From: Ancylostoma caninum
Taxonomy: Eukaryota; Nematoda; Chromadorea; Rhabditida; Ancylostomatidae
Direction of reading: 5' to 3'
Length of the DNA stretch: 64,000 nt
NCBI GenBank assembly: GCA_037903475.1
Contig: JBAJFG010000366.1
Span: forward strand, 62,001 to 126,000
The notes under the pieces are model-generated. The model ran no database searches and had not been told where the DNA came from. It saw only the letters and a list, made by a program, of their open reading frames with translations. Below, one piece after another: positions 40,201 to 55,200 of this stretch. Positions within the stretch are counted from its first letter, which is position 1, and the number at the start of each line of letters is the position of its first letter. The position numbers were made by a program, and so were the translations under genes.

Positions 40201-43200
40201 GCACAACTTATGGGAGGGCAGAATTTTATGATGTGTAGCCTAGCGAAGATTTTACACTGGTTGCATAGCAATTTTGTCTATTCTCTCGTTATTTCATTGC
40301 TAAAATTCGTCTGAGATGGCTAACGCTTTCCTGAGACGTTCCCTGTCTTAGAAAACGTTGCCTCTGAATAAACTGGAATTTGCAGGAGTTAGACTCCCTG
40401 TCGGCCGCTCTTCGCGATCAGGCGAGTCAAGACGGCTTTCAAGGACACATGCAGCAATACTTTGCCCAGAGTAAGACAGCAGTTTATATCTGTATCATCT
40501 CCGTGTTTAGCGTGACATCTTTTAAAATAAAAATGCGGAAGTGATAATTATGAGATTCCGCTTTTTTATTGCATTCATCCTTTTCATTTCCTTAACTCTC
40601 ACAATTTTCGGACAATTTTTTTCACTAGAGTCCTATGAGTAATTAGTACTCTAATATTTTTCACTGTATCAACGGAAAAGCGCCCAAGTACCCGGATGAT
40701 CTCAAACCAGAATTAATGCTTATATAGGCTATGGATGTACTTCAAACCACACATTTCGCTGTCTGAAACAGTATAATGTCTAGATCTTCACAATCAGTAG
40801 ATCAGATTTGATTTAGAAATTCGCAAACAACAGATGCATATCGTTGCTTTTAGGAGTGAAAGCTTTGGTGCACGTCGGCCTCGTTCTGGACACTGACAGC
40901 TCCGAGTTTGAGCTGAGGATTGCAGCTAATCCAGCACTTTTCAAGCTGTCAAATGTAATTTGGCAGGACAGTTGGAGTAGGAGCACTCTTGCACAGGTGG
41001 CTTACACGATTTCTGTTCTTAACGGATAGTACGAAGAACCACCTGAGAAGGGTACTATTCAACAAACTATTGTACTTCACCCAAAAAATCTCACGGATTT
41101 TTTTTTGCCTGAAGTTCGCTTACTGTGACCATTTGATCTTGCAAATCTTATTCGTTTTGTACCGTGACTCCGCCTTTGTAAGGATTGATACATGTACGGT
41201 ACATACAGTGTCGATACAGTAGTCGTAACCGAAGTATAACACACAAACATTTGGAAAAAATAACAGGATAAAGGATCAGAAATAGGGTGATACGTGATAT
41301 TTATGTATTTTATCTTCTGTAAAAGTGATTGTGGGAAATTTGGCGGTTTGTTTCCTGCAGAAACGTCCAAAACTTTGTTCAGAAGTTATTTGTAAGCTGA
41401 TCACGTTGCCTGTCCCATGTACGTAATTCGTGATCTTCTGCTAATATTGGCATCTTCATCCAACGTTCTGCAGCAATCCTAGGGCAATACTGCAGAAATA
41501 GCGGACAAGTCGGATGCAATATTTATTTTTAGAGGATCGAATAGCCCTTCAACGCAAATCTCTAGAACGTTCTGTGAGATTTCCTACCTATCGATTGAAG
41601 CCATCCAGGATTGCTCGCTCCCCATCGTCGAATTGAATAAAAGCTCTAATCAGAATTATCGAGAAAATTCTTGTGAAGTTTTGGGGGTTGAGCGTTAAGC
41701 ATATTCTTTTCAGATGCCTGCGCTCATCTTGCAGAAGAAAGGCATGAACGTTCCCGATGACACCAGCCAGATGTTCAGGTCCTTCACCGGCGAAAGAAAG
41801 AAAATAATTACTTATTGTCGATAATTTTAACAGTATATGTTCAGCCACCTCGAAACGATGCTCCCTCCAGCTGTTCTGTCTCCTTACAAGTACCAGCGTT
41901 GCATCGAAAATTACGCTTCCATTTATGAAAAGAAGAAATCTGCAATCTCAGAGCGCCTGGATCGGCTGAAGGTTCCATTGTTTGATCTCACAGCATGCTC
42001 TCTACCACTAGCGACGCTATTTTAAGGCCGGAGTGTCGAAGCTAACTGAGGCGCGAGAGCAAGTAGCGGTGATGCAGAAGAAGGCAGCCAAGAAGAGCAA
42101 GCTGCTCGCGGAAAAGCAGGCGGACGCCGACGAGGCGCTGAAGGACATTAGCAAGAGCATGACGGTAAGTTGCTGGCTCACAGTACCTCGCAATCACTGG
42201 AATCTATACACTTACTTATTTTCGATTGTTAGCGAGTCAACTACTGCAGCATTAACAAATCTATCACACATGTAAATGTATTTGGGTTTATTTCGAATCC
42301 CTTTGTTATACTAATAACTTTGCATTAATTTTCCCTCTGCCTCTTGTTACCAGCGCAAATTTTCCCTTATTTCGTCTGTTTTCGGAAGCATGAACTGTAT
42401 AAGTCACTGTGCTGATCACGAATGTTGCAGTCATTCCGTACGGTACCCACTTTTGAAGAGCTACTCTGATCTTTCTCCGTATTATTACACGATGTGTTGT
42501 TTTAGATTCTGATCACAAATTACAAATATGTATTACAGCAATCACTATTTAGGGAAAACATAGGACAATCCTTCTGTTGAAACTTAGAGTGATTTTAGAG
42601 ATGTGGTTTTCTTACAGCATTCTTACCACAAAAAATGCATAGTGGTACGCAATTTTGTAACATCTGTTGCAGCATCCGATATAACTACTGTGCACAACAT
42701 CTGAAGGGATTCTGATAAGTGTACTTATCCACAGTAATCCTGCAGTTCTAATCTGACTCTTCAAAACTGGTTACAGTGCAAAATACTTGTTAGTATTTTC
42801 GTGACTAGAATGTGCGGTAACCCTCCCCCCCCCTCATCAACAAATTTTGGAGACAGCATTTTTCCACAGCCTACCTGCCGCAGTCTGTGATGCCAAGATT
42901 ACGATGGATATTTGTCACATTTCTAATTATTGCGTGAAATAATCTAACTTTGCGAAGATTGGGCGTTTCTGGATTTCGAGACCCCTTTGGGGACGCTGCA
43001 CCCACAAATGGGTCCTTTGGTTCGTGGTGGTCACCAGCTTTACCCGCTTGTGTGCGGTTCTCACTGTCGTCAACGTGTTATATCAGATCTAATCTTCATG
43101 CCAAAACAGCAACAATTTTGGTCACAGTCATGATTATCTCCCGATATCTCCACTCGTGGTCACTTGATCAATTTTCTGTACACTTCAGTAACATTAAAGG

Positions 43201-46200
43201 ACATTGCAACAATCACTTGTCAAAAAAAAACGTTGAGAAAGTTGATAGTTTTAGGTGAAAAGCACCAGTCATTTGGTGCAGATTGAAATGCTAGTGAAAC
43301 CGAATGTACCTTATTATTTGGAGACTATGAACAAAATGTTTTTCAAAAAATCGTTCAGGGAGCGGAGGACCAGAAGACGTCGATGGAGAAACTGCGAACT
43401 GCCACAGAGGAAGAAAATGCGAAAATCGCGGAGAAGAAGAAGAAAATAGAGGAGCAGCTCAAAGACGTCGAGCCACTCTTGAAGGTTGGCATCCACAGTT
43501 CTTGACCGCCCCTGAATACTCCGCTGATGCATAACGCGCTTGACTACCCAAACGCTTAGGCGGATTAGCGTACTTAGGCTGTGCTTGAATGCTGATCACT
43601 GTAATGGATAATTTAGGAAGCACGCTCGGCCGTAGGATCGATTAAATCGGAGTCGTTGTCGGAGATTCGCAGTCTTCGTGCTCCTCCAGAAGCTATCAGG
43701 GACATTCTGCAGGCAGTGCTTCTTTTCATGGGGATCTTGGACACCTCATGGGAAGCAATGAGAAAGTGCGTTACAGTCACACTTTGACTCGGAAATTTTT
43801 TTCTATGAGAAAAAAAACGTCAACCTTAAAGTTTTTGCCTAACTTTACCTTAGTCTACTGGAATTCACTCAGGCCTAGATGAAGCTGTGTCATCGGTTGG
43901 GACCGTGCATTCGAAGGCAAGACTTGGCCACGGTGGCAAATCATGATTCAGTCTCAGGAAGTCCCCAGTTCTTCCTGCAACGAGCCATACACTATCAGCA
44001 CCAATTCGATGTCGCACGCTGTTCTCACTCACAAGGGAGGTGCAAGAGGTTCGGCTCGCAGATCGCAATGAAACCTATCTGGCTTGAATCTTTGTTTGAG
44101 TAGGTGCTAATAGCATCATGTATTCCATCACTGCCCTCGATTCAAAGATCAAAACAAAACTTCGAACCCTCGACACTGTGCCTAACAGTCCAGTAACTTC
44201 TCCACTGGGCCACTCCGTCGCTGAAGGTGTGCAGGAACGCATATATGTAGTGATGTAGTGGGATTTCTGTTTTTTGACTAGGCGGGCAGTAATGAAATGT
44301 ATACTGTAGCACCTTCTCAAACAAAGATTCAAGCCAGATAGGTTTCATTTCGATCTGCGAGCCGAACCCCTTGCACCTCCCTTGTCAGTATTTTCGTAAA
44401 ACTGTCCGTGAAGCGAGGAAGCAGAAAAGAAGATGAATTTATGGATGACAATCCACCTAGTGAAGCGTCAGATCGGGAATTCCCTCAAAACTATTTCATG
44501 ACAAAATACTATGAGCTCTAAGACGACTCTCTCAGCAAACTTCTCCCAGCATGGATCACAAACGCCTAATGGCGAGACTCACAAACGTGCCCGGCGATGA
44601 TCTGTCTGCGAATCCGTAATGGACGTGTATCGCAGCTGAGTGCAATAAACTGCATCAGTACTGTCCAAGAAACTACGATACGTATGTAGTCCATTCTGGG
44701 GAAGGCAACAACATTCCTAGAATCATTCGTTAATCCCGGTGCACAACAGCCATAATAGTAGTAAAATAATAAATAACAGTAATACTATAATAATAAAGTC
44801 ATAACAGTCACTGATAGTTCAACTGGTCGTCAATGAGTGTATTTACAGATTCCTCTCAAAAAGCAGCGTGAAAGACGAAATCATCAACTTCGACGCTCAT
44901 CGAATAACGAGAGACGTCCATAAAAAAGTGTCTGCCTTGGTGAAAAGCAAAGAGGCGTCATTTGATCCAAAGGTTTGGCTTAAAAAGTGTTGTCGTACTC
45001 TTTAAGTGCCAGACATTGTCTGCAGAACGCAAAACGAGCCTCCGTAGCAGCAGCTCCACTGGCCGCTTGGGTGACCGCCAACCTACAGTACTCCGAGATT
45101 CTGGAAAAGATTTCTCCATTGGAACAGGAGAAAAATGAGCTCGTCAGGTATCCACTGGAGAGCTCGTTGTTGGCTTTCCTGATATTCGTCCATATTTTTT
45201 CAGCAACCTGTCGAAAGCCGAGAAGCAGATCCAGAAATTATCCAAAGGTCTGCTCACAGTTGATGAAAAAGTGGCTGCCCTCAAAGAGAAGTTTGAGATG
45301 CTAATGAAGGAAGCCACGCAAATCAAAATCGACCTGGAAAAAGAGCAGGTGATCTATACATATATCCATACATAACCTGCTCTCGTACCAACATTCTCTA
45401 TTTTCAGGATACCATCAAAGTCGCAGGCACCTTGATTGACCGTCTAGGTGGAGAGTTCACACGCTGGCAAGCGCAGATGGAGTCCCTTTCCAAGGAGATG
45501 GATAATGTAATAATTTCGGAGCAGCTTTGGGAAAAACTACGTGATTGCCTTAGGCCATCTTTTCTCTTGTTCCACAAAAATAACTGCATGGTTAAGGTCG
45601 AGCGATGCGCGTTGGTCACAGCTGCTTTCGTGACGTACCTCGGAGGATGTTCGGAGCACACGAGGATGGAAGTGTTGAAATCGTTCCGGCAAAACTATAA
45701 CCTACAAGATTTCAGTCCAGTGACATTCTGCGCCACCGAGACAGAGCAGGTGAGTCTAACGGACTAAGCATGTATGCAGCTGAAGATCAATTAGCTGTTC
45801 TTTCATGTACAGTCAAGGCCTTTTCCTTCGCTTGAGTGGTATGGGATTATACATATTAGTAATAAACATAAGTATATTGTGCTTACATAAAGCCACAATA
45901 AAATCCGTATGAACAGAAGCGTTAATAGTCGACATCATCAGAGACATTTTCGTAGGAGAATACGGCAAAACCCATGACAAAACACGGAGTTTGAAACCTT
46001 GAACTAAACCCATTTACCCTCATGTATCCCAGAAGTCTCCTTTTCAGCTCAACTGGAAAAACCACGGTCTTCCTGCGGATTCCCTTTCGATAGAAAACAC
46101 CGTTATAATGTTGAACAGCACACAAACACCACTGGTGATCGACCCAACCGGCAGGGTCGCCGCCTTCCTGCACTCATTCCACCCGAAATCGGAGCTTCTG

Positions 46201-49200
46201 AGGGCGACTCAAAACGACCTCTTCACTCAGGTGCGCATGGGATTTGTTCCTCCTTCTCCTCGAAGAATAGGAAATCTACGCATGTACTAAAAAAAGGTGC
46301 AGGAGTGAAAACGTCACTTCACAGATCGAATTTGGAATTCGTTTCGGCAAAACGATCATCGTGGACGATGTTACGGATGTTGATGCGGTTCTGGTGCCGA
46401 TATTCAGGAAAGAGTTGTCATCTCAAGGTCCACGACAGGTGCGTAACATTTTGATACCGCGGACGATAGCGCTGTGCAACCTCAGCAGTATTAATACCAA
46501 ATTTGGGGTTGTAAATCCGAACCTTGCGCGGTCACTTGGTAACTCCCAGTAGTAATGGATTCTTCACCCAGTTGATATTAATCTAATACTATTATGTATA
46601 TGAAATTGGATATACAACAATCACCTCTAAGCTTCTTCTGAAAGCTGGAAATCCTTGGAGGAAACAGCTGAAAATGCTTGCTCATTCAAACCGAACGTCA
46701 CCTTTACCTCGCTTATCTCATTTTTTTTTTGCTTTAGGTTACCCTACCAAGTGCTCCAAAACTTGCACCTAGTTTGTTCGTGAATGAAGGTCTCACGGTT
46801 TGCTAGAAAAATAACAATTTGGAGAATTATTTGTACAGAAATATAAATATAGAAACCTCCGCCCCCTCCCCCCCCCCCCTTGGATTTCGCGTCTAATATG
46901 AAAGATCCATCCAGGTAATTTCGTTCGCGGACAAGCAGATCGACTTCCACCCCGATTTCAAACTGTTCCTCTGCACGAAGAACCAGCACATCGTCATTCC
47001 CAGTAGCATCCGGAATGTGCTTTCTGAAGTGAATTTCACAACGACGAGGAGTGGTCTTACATCGCAGGTGCGCGAGTCTCATCGTTTCTTTTTTGAGATG
47101 ACCTTCCATGCACACATTTCGAAACATATGACGGCCCAGTTCACTTTCTTCTCTAACCTTGTGATAAAGCACACAAATAATATGGAATTCAGTTATATTG
47201 TACAACTAGTATTATAATTTCTCATTTTGCGATCATCAGAGTCTGCATCAACATTGAAATCGACCAGTTTTCAGCTTCTCGGCCTCGCCATCCAAATAGA
47301 AAAGCCAGAACTAGAGGAAAGGTCGAGCGCTTTGGCCAGAGACGCGGAGGGCAAGAAGATGGAGTTGGAGAAACTAGAGCAGCTACTACTGCAGGTCTGC
47401 TACTTTCCAAATCTGAATCATAGGCCTTGAAAAAAAAACAGTTGGGAAAGTGTAAATGCACAACAAGCCTATGTGTAAAGAAGAATAGTGAGTATTTAGC
47501 AACTTGCATCATCAGAAGAAAACCTGCTGGGTAACACCGTGCTACTGGACTCGCTGAACAAATCCAAGGAAAACGCCGAAACAATCAGTCGTGGAATTGA
47601 AGAGAGCGAGAAACTGCGCAGGGAGCTCAATGACGTTAGCAGTTTTGAAATTTGTATTGCTCAAAGCATTTCAGTAGATTATATATGAATCAACACAAAA
47701 GTAAGCCGTATTGTTTGATTTAGTTTTGTTTATCTCATTTTACATTTTATTTTTTATTTTATTTACTTTATTTTATTACATTTTCAAATTGCTCTCTTCA
47801 TACCTTGTTCGACTTTGTGTATTTGCCAGTGACGGATGCAGGAGTGACAAGTCAGGAGAGGGGGGAGTGAGCCTGGGAAAAAAGTGGTAACAGGCAATTC
47901 GCGGACCCGGATGGAAAATGAAAATATAACGGAAATATTGTGTTTTGTTCGGATTTCTGATTCCACGGAGCATATCCCACTTTCTTCCCCAGCAATGCTC
48001 ATGATTTTAATCATTCGGTATTTTTCAGCAGCGCAACGCTTACCTTTCACTGGCAGAGTTCGCCAGTTCGCTGTATTTCGTCTTTTCTGATCTCCACTCA
48101 CACAACCACATGTACAACTTCAACGTCAACACCATCATCAGCATCTTCAACAGAGTGATCTCCAGCTGTAAGGTGAGCAGTGATGGTCCGTATTCAAAAG
48201 AGGAACCAGAGGAAATCACAGGTTTATATTCCAGGCTTATAGCGTTGTAACGATTGCAGTAAGATCGTATTTTCATATCTTTCTCCAGTCAGATCAATGT
48301 TACTTCTGTGATCCCCATGAAGCATTGCTCGAATACACAAATAACACAGGAAAACACGGGTTAAGGTTCAAGGACATACGATCACATCGCCTCTGCATAC
48401 GCACGCAATGTAACGCGCAAGAAGGGGGGGGGGGGGGTGGCTCGCAAATGGCTGCGTCGAGGGCTAACAGAGTTCCAACACAATGTACAAGATGATGAAT
48501 TCAATGTCGTAAAGTATTTAAATTTAAATAAAGCTGTAATTTGATATTTGAGAAAAATCGACGATTTTAATAATGTATGTTCACCCAGGGGTTATTCGAC
48601 ATTCTGATTACGAATATGACAACCATTTCATATAATAATGCCATTTTTGAAGTGTTCCAGGTGCACACGGTAGGTACTATATTTCTTCTCTACTTCTCAT
48701 AATTCTCGACTTTCGCAAACGGGGGTTATTTGACTTTCTCATTACGAATTTGGTATCTGCTTTGTAGTGTGTTGTCTTCTTCCAGCAATCGAGTACCGGA
48801 TAGAGAATTCCTTCACATCTAGGACTTTAAAAACGTTGAGAAACTAATTCATAACCACGAAAAACGAATTTTCTGAATAAAAAATAGGTCTCAAATCTGT
48901 TTCAAATGGATTTTGATGGAGAGAAATGTTTCACTTTATTATGGCAGTATAATAGATATTGAACAAGTAGATGAATGATGCGCATAGGAAACAAAACAAG
49001 TAAATGAAGAATTAGAATTAAGGAGCGATCAACTCCGTAATTCTAATTCTTCATTTACTTATTTTGTTTTAATGTCTATTAGATTAAAATAGATAGAAAC
49101 AAACAGATCTTCGAAAGTCATTCGCTAAAACTAGTCTAATTTCAGTCCATTTAATCCCAAAAAGTCTAAGTGTAAGTCTTACTCCAAAGCTGTGCAGTGA

Positions 49201-52200
49201 AACGTATTGTTGTTTTCAGGACAACACCTCATCTCGAATTGATACTCAGATGCGATCACTGCAACTAGCCGTATTCTACTACATCTCTCGCGCTTTGTTC
49301 AAAGTCGATAGGCTTATGTTTGCCTTATCCTTTGTCCACGGGACGTTGCCAAAAATGTTCTTGCCAAAGGTTTGTGTCTTTTTTGTGCTACATTAACACA
49401 CTCGCAACCGTACGCCTTCGGCATGATGTGCCAGGTGGGACGCGGCGTTCCCATAAGCACGCGTTTGTGCTCAACCGGTTTTGCACGCAATCCTACGCGT
49501 TGCACCACGCGTATCAACACTGTCGCGAATGTGTTATAGAAGTTGAAGAAATAGAACGAAGAACTCCATGAATTTTCTAAGCGGGTAAAGCCAGTCGCTT
49601 TGATAAGGCTTCCTTTTTTTTTTTTGAAATGCCCCCTATTTTCTTAGTGTCCCTTATTTTCAGGAATGGGAACTGTTCACTGGATTTATACTCGACGAAC
49701 AACAAGTATCACCCGTGGCCATCCCATGGGTAGATGAAAGCAGATATTCTGCAGTGGCGAGACTCCAGGTACACAGAGAGAAGCTCCGCGAGGCGCTCCA
49801 CGAACCTTTCATTCTTCAGGCGCATCTTCCTACACTGTACAACAACCTGCAACTCACCGATCAGGGCACATGGAATGAATTCAGTCGAGCGGTTGATTGC
49901 GAGAACACGATTCCTTCCGCTATAGAGATGAAAATCACACCATTCCAGAAGGTTTGGCGGACAGGATTCCAAGATTTGATTCGTAGCATTAGATAGTTTT
50001 GTTCAAGGTGTTGCTGGTCCAAGCCGTTCGTCCCGATCGCCTCTACGCAGCTATGCAGAACTTCGTTTTGAAGACACTATGTGAGCTTCTGAGTCCTGTC
50101 GACTTTTGAACGGAGTGGTTCGACCTCCCTGAGAAGATTTTCCTTTTTTGGAAACTGTTGACCCTAGCAAGAAATTCAAAAACTAGCATTAAGTGTTAAC
50201 ATAAGTCCATGTGCTTTTTCTAGCTGCGATTTTTTCCGCCCCACTGCCATTTTTCTCTAACATGCACTACACCACCTGAAAGCGCTTTTCTTCCTCTACA
50301 ATCCTATCATCGAGTGTTCTCACAGAACTACTGGATTACTCAATTCTTGGGCTTGAGAAGAAAAACGCCAATTTGAGGAAAACCCCTATTTTCTCCTTTT
50401 ATGCAGCAGGGATCAGAGAGCTTACCATACTGTTTGCGCGTGTAAGCTCTGTAGTATATAAATACGGAAGAACATCATCAGTGGGACTGTTGGAGCGCCA
50501 GTTTGACAATTTTTGGAAGGTGGTGCCTGACGTCGCCATGGGGTAAGATGCCAGGACTCTCGCGATTAGATTCATTTAGCAGAATTACCTCAGTTATTTG
50601 GTAGCTTTGAGAAGTATGATGTCCATCTAGACCATACAATTCTTTTGGAGATATTCCCGGGTCTTCGTGTAAGAACTTTGTTCGGTCGAAGTGGTTGGTG
50701 TCATCGAGACCAAATGCGTCTTCTTTGAGCTTTGAAAGTCGCTGATGACCAGTCATTAAAAAAACTTCTCTTTGATACTCAGAACAGGTCACGTGGCCAG
50801 CTATGATAGCCTTTCGAGCTCCAACTGACGGACAGAATAGGTGGATGTCGGTTGCCCTATTTTTTATTAACTCGTTGCTCCACTTCGCAGGCTTAAAACT
50901 TAGGCAAACTATCGCTCTAAGGATAACCGTTTACAATATCCTTGTGGAGAAAGAATAGTGCTTTTGAATCGTATATGACTTGTACCTAAAAGATTACAAA
51001 CAGGTGGAAAAGAAAGCATCCGAAAAAAAAGAGCAAGGACTTATGTTAACACCTGATACAATATACATGATGAATTTTCCCTGGAGTTCTAATGTTGAGG
51101 CGTTTTCTTAAGCTCTGCAATCCATAAACCCTCCGCCGTTCGACCTCGCCGACATTCTCGCTGAATCCTCCAATAAGGAACCCATTCTGCTTATCCTCGC
51201 TGGTGGAGCAGATCCTAGCCAGGTAAACGCGCTATTCGGCTATCTCTTCCTGGAAATTTCGAAGGGAGTCTTCCCCGAATCTTGCCCGGGGGATTGATTA
51301 AATTATTTGATGTGTCAGTCTCGAGAATTTTACTGGGCTGCCTCTCGCCAGAATAGGCTGCCGATTTTTTGAAATTACTTCGTAAAATAAACGAAAATTT
51401 TGGATAAGTTTATTTTCCATTGTTTATTATAGTCATCATTTTTAAACATTGATTATTAATTTTGATTATTTAATGTTTCAACTAATTTTTCCAAATTTTA
51501 TTTTCCGTTCGAGTCTGCAAAGTAACGGAGACCCCACTTTTTACCCCTGCACCAATCCTGTACCCTTTCTGCGCCATCGGTATACTTCTGGAACTTTGCA
51601 GAGATGGTTAGGTGAGGGGTTATTTCATACGCCGAACACGAATATTGTACCGTTATTGTACTGTAATGCCTCTATGTACTATGCCGTCACAGTGAGTTTA
51701 CAAAAAAAGGATTGAATGCTGTCAGTTTAGCAAGAAAATGGCGTTGTGATGCGAAATACTGTAGACTGTGACCGGGAAAGGAGAAAAAAAACCCCTTTTA
51801 TGATGTTTCGGACAATCCTGCGAGATAGTGTACCTAACCCACACCTACCGTAACATGACATACCCAATATACACTTACCTCAACGTGGTGGAGAGGCGGC
51901 TACAAAGTGATTATAATTTCCATAACCACCGCGCCACATAACTTTCCACTTTGGGCCGAGAAATTTCTTTGAGATTTCCTTGGCGGGAGGAAGCCCAGAT
52001 TGTTTTTTTTTCCGCGAGGGTGTCATAAGGGAATTCCCACATCCAGGAACTGGAAGAATTAGCAGCGAAGACGATCGGATACCACAACTACGTGTCAATC
52101 TCTATGGGACAAGGCCAAGAACAGGCGACAATTGACGGAATCCGAAAGGCAACGAAAGAGGGACAGTGGATCTGCCTTAACAACGTGCACCTAATGCTGA

Positions 52201-55200
52201 GTATCATCCCAACGATACAAAAGGTATTGCGACCTAGTCGTGGTTTATCTGGTCATGCACCATAATGATGTTCTCTCAGGAGCTGGCTGCAGCGACTCCT
52301 CACGAGAGATTCCGTCTCTGGATGACCACCGAAGAGGAAAGCAAATTCCCAGCGATGATGCTTCAGCGAAGTTTGAAGGTCACATTTGAACCTCCACCTG
52401 GTACGTGCTAGAAATTCCCAGACGAGGCTCGGAAATTTTTGTTGAGAATAATTTTAACATGTATACGCTCCATATATTTTGTATTTTAAGGCATCCGTAA
52501 CAATCTACTGCGGACGTATTCCCAGATTGACGATGCTAGACGCTCAGTACTCACAACACAAGCCACCTTCGTGCTGGCTTGGTTACACGCTTTGTTGCAG
52601 GAGAGACGCACATTCATTCCACAGGTTTGGCAAGTTGTATGTGTGCATGTACAGACACTACTTCACTCGTCACTTTGCTCAACGTCAGGAGAACTTTAGG
52701 CTTGGACGAAGTTCTACGAGTTCAGTAATGCTGACGTGCGGGTAGCACGAGTTCTAGTAGAGGCACTTGTCAAGGAATCCAGTGAGTGTATGGTTGACCA
52801 AAGGAAAAAGGGAATTCTCCTGATTCTGGAAAACCGAGGGTGACGAATTGACCTGCAAGCGATAACTTTCTCTGTTTAGAAGCTGACTGGGAGTTCATCA
52901 GAGGCCTTCTAAAATTTGTCGTTTATGGTGGACGAATAGAAAACGTGTTTGACAGCAAAGTCCTCGAATCCTACCTCCTCACCTTGTTCACTCCCGAGAA
53001 AATCACTGGTCGACCAGGGCAGCTTCTAGCGAAGGGAGTAGAACTCATTGCTGTGGATAATACTAAGGTTGTTCTCTCGAAACTTTCTCTCTTTCGCGTC
53101 GTCAGTGGAAACTTATAAACACTTGCCCAGGAAATTCAAAACTTTATCACAACCACCATCCCATCGGAAGACGATCCAAACCTTTTCGGGCTCCCAGCGA
53201 ACATCAAGTTCTCTTGGCAGCTCACGGAAGCTGAGGATACGATAGCCAGGATGCGCATGGCAGGTAACCCATGTTTATTTAAAATAACATCATAAGCATT
53301 TATGAGTAACGAAAGTCCAGTAACAACGACGGCTGCAAACGAGCGCAGCTCATGGGCAGAAACGTGCAATCCCATCCTGCAACACTGGAAGAGACTATGT
53401 CAAGGCGGAGATCTTCATAGTAGACAGGTTTTTGAAACGTTTTGTATGGGCTCGAGAACGTCATTGAGAATGATTTCTTCTTGAAACGAAAAAAATCACT
53501 TTGCAGATTCCGTCTCCAAAAGAGTCAGAGGATCCAATAGCAGAAGTCATGTCGTTGGAATTCATCCACGCAATAAAGATCGTGAGTTGTTTCTTTTATT
53601 TATTGGGTTGATGCAAAAGAAATGCTACTCTTAATATATTTTAGTGAATGTTCTACCTGAGCTCTTAATTTTAAATTTATTGTTGGTATTTTTGCACTGT
53701 TTTTGTTGTTAGTATTATATTGATTAATTTTTTTGAGGATTGAGAATGAAAAAAATGAGTTGATAAAGGTTGATGCCTTTGTTGGATCATTTCAACTGCG
53801 CTCAATTACAATTTTAGTAAAACAAAAACCTTTACAATTAGCAGACGTTACCACTGCGGATATCCCATGCCCTCCACCCCCATCTCCCTCCCAGCGTTGG
53901 GTGAAAATCTTCGTCTCTGGTGCCGATGAACCTTTTAGAAGCACTTTTCTGTATCCTGCTTTTGTGATACCGTTTTCCCACACCACAAAGCTGCTCGAAA
54001 TAATGGTAAAATTAATGTAAACGGTTACCTTATCGTATAGGACGGGGTAAAACCTCGCAGCTCCCATTTTCGTAGCGCTAGTTGTGCGACTTGTGGTTGT
54101 CACTGTCATGTGGTCAACTGCAGATGTTCCATTTCACGAAAAGGAAGTTTCCATCGTGTCACTGCAATTCAAGGGCAATTGCTTTCAGGTGCAAAAAATC
54201 CATGCGTGTCTCTCCTTAATCAGCAAGAGCATACGCGGTACAGTGACGCCGGATAAATCCACACTCGAAGTCATCAAGAGTTTGCAGCTCCACCAGGTTG
54301 ATCTCCAAAATAGATTTATTCCGTTCTCAGCGCACTACATTCTTTGCTCAAAGCTTTTCAACCGAATTGCAGACACCTGATCTATGGCATGACCTATGGT
54401 CGGGCCCTCGAGAACCTGCCGAGTACCTGTCCACTCTGGTCTACAAGGTTAGTGAAAACAACCACAAGACATCATCGTTATAAAAATACCTGAAGCAACG
54501 GGACAGTCGTTCCTCCATCTTCTTTCGACCAATCACATTGTTTCCTAGGCGAAATCTGTGCAGGAACTCGTCTCTCTTTCTGAGCAGAAAGATTTCCTCG
54601 GAACAACACTGAATTTCTCCAAGCTCTTTCGTCCAGGACGGCTTTTAAATGCTCTTCGACAAGTGACAGCTAGGTGCGCTGCTCATCGTAGTGGTCTCAA
54701 TCACTTGACCACCCTTACGATTGATGCTCACACTAACGCTTATAGGGCCAAAGGTTGTACCATGGACACGTTGCGCTTATCGTCAGCGTGGGACGCTTCG
54801 CAATTTCGTGATGATGTCACTATACAAGTTCAGGTATAAAACATTATTTTTTTATTGCATAGCAACTAGAAAGGGTAGCGAAGAAGATAGACAATTGCAC
54901 AAATGTTCAACTATCGTCGTGCTTGAAACAGTATGGTACCCAACCAAGCATTGCGTTATCTGCCGCTGAATTTGTCTTTTGCAGTGAGTGCTGAGCCATA
55001 GAAGAACAAATGCTGTAACATTAAAAGGGAGAGCCTCATAAATAAAATCAGGCCAACAGTAAGCTAAAACATTTTTGACATCCATTAACACACTGCAACT
55101 CACGAGCGGGCCCCACTCTCTCGCCAGGAATGGGGTCCTCGAAATCAGAATCTCCTGCAGCTCCGCAAAGGTGGTTAACAGTGCCGGATGCATGAGTTGC

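Noticed and set aside
48421..48440. G-quadruplex element
   Set aside because: It is one uninterrupted G run, and homopolymer length is unreliable in assemblies. There is no evidence for function.
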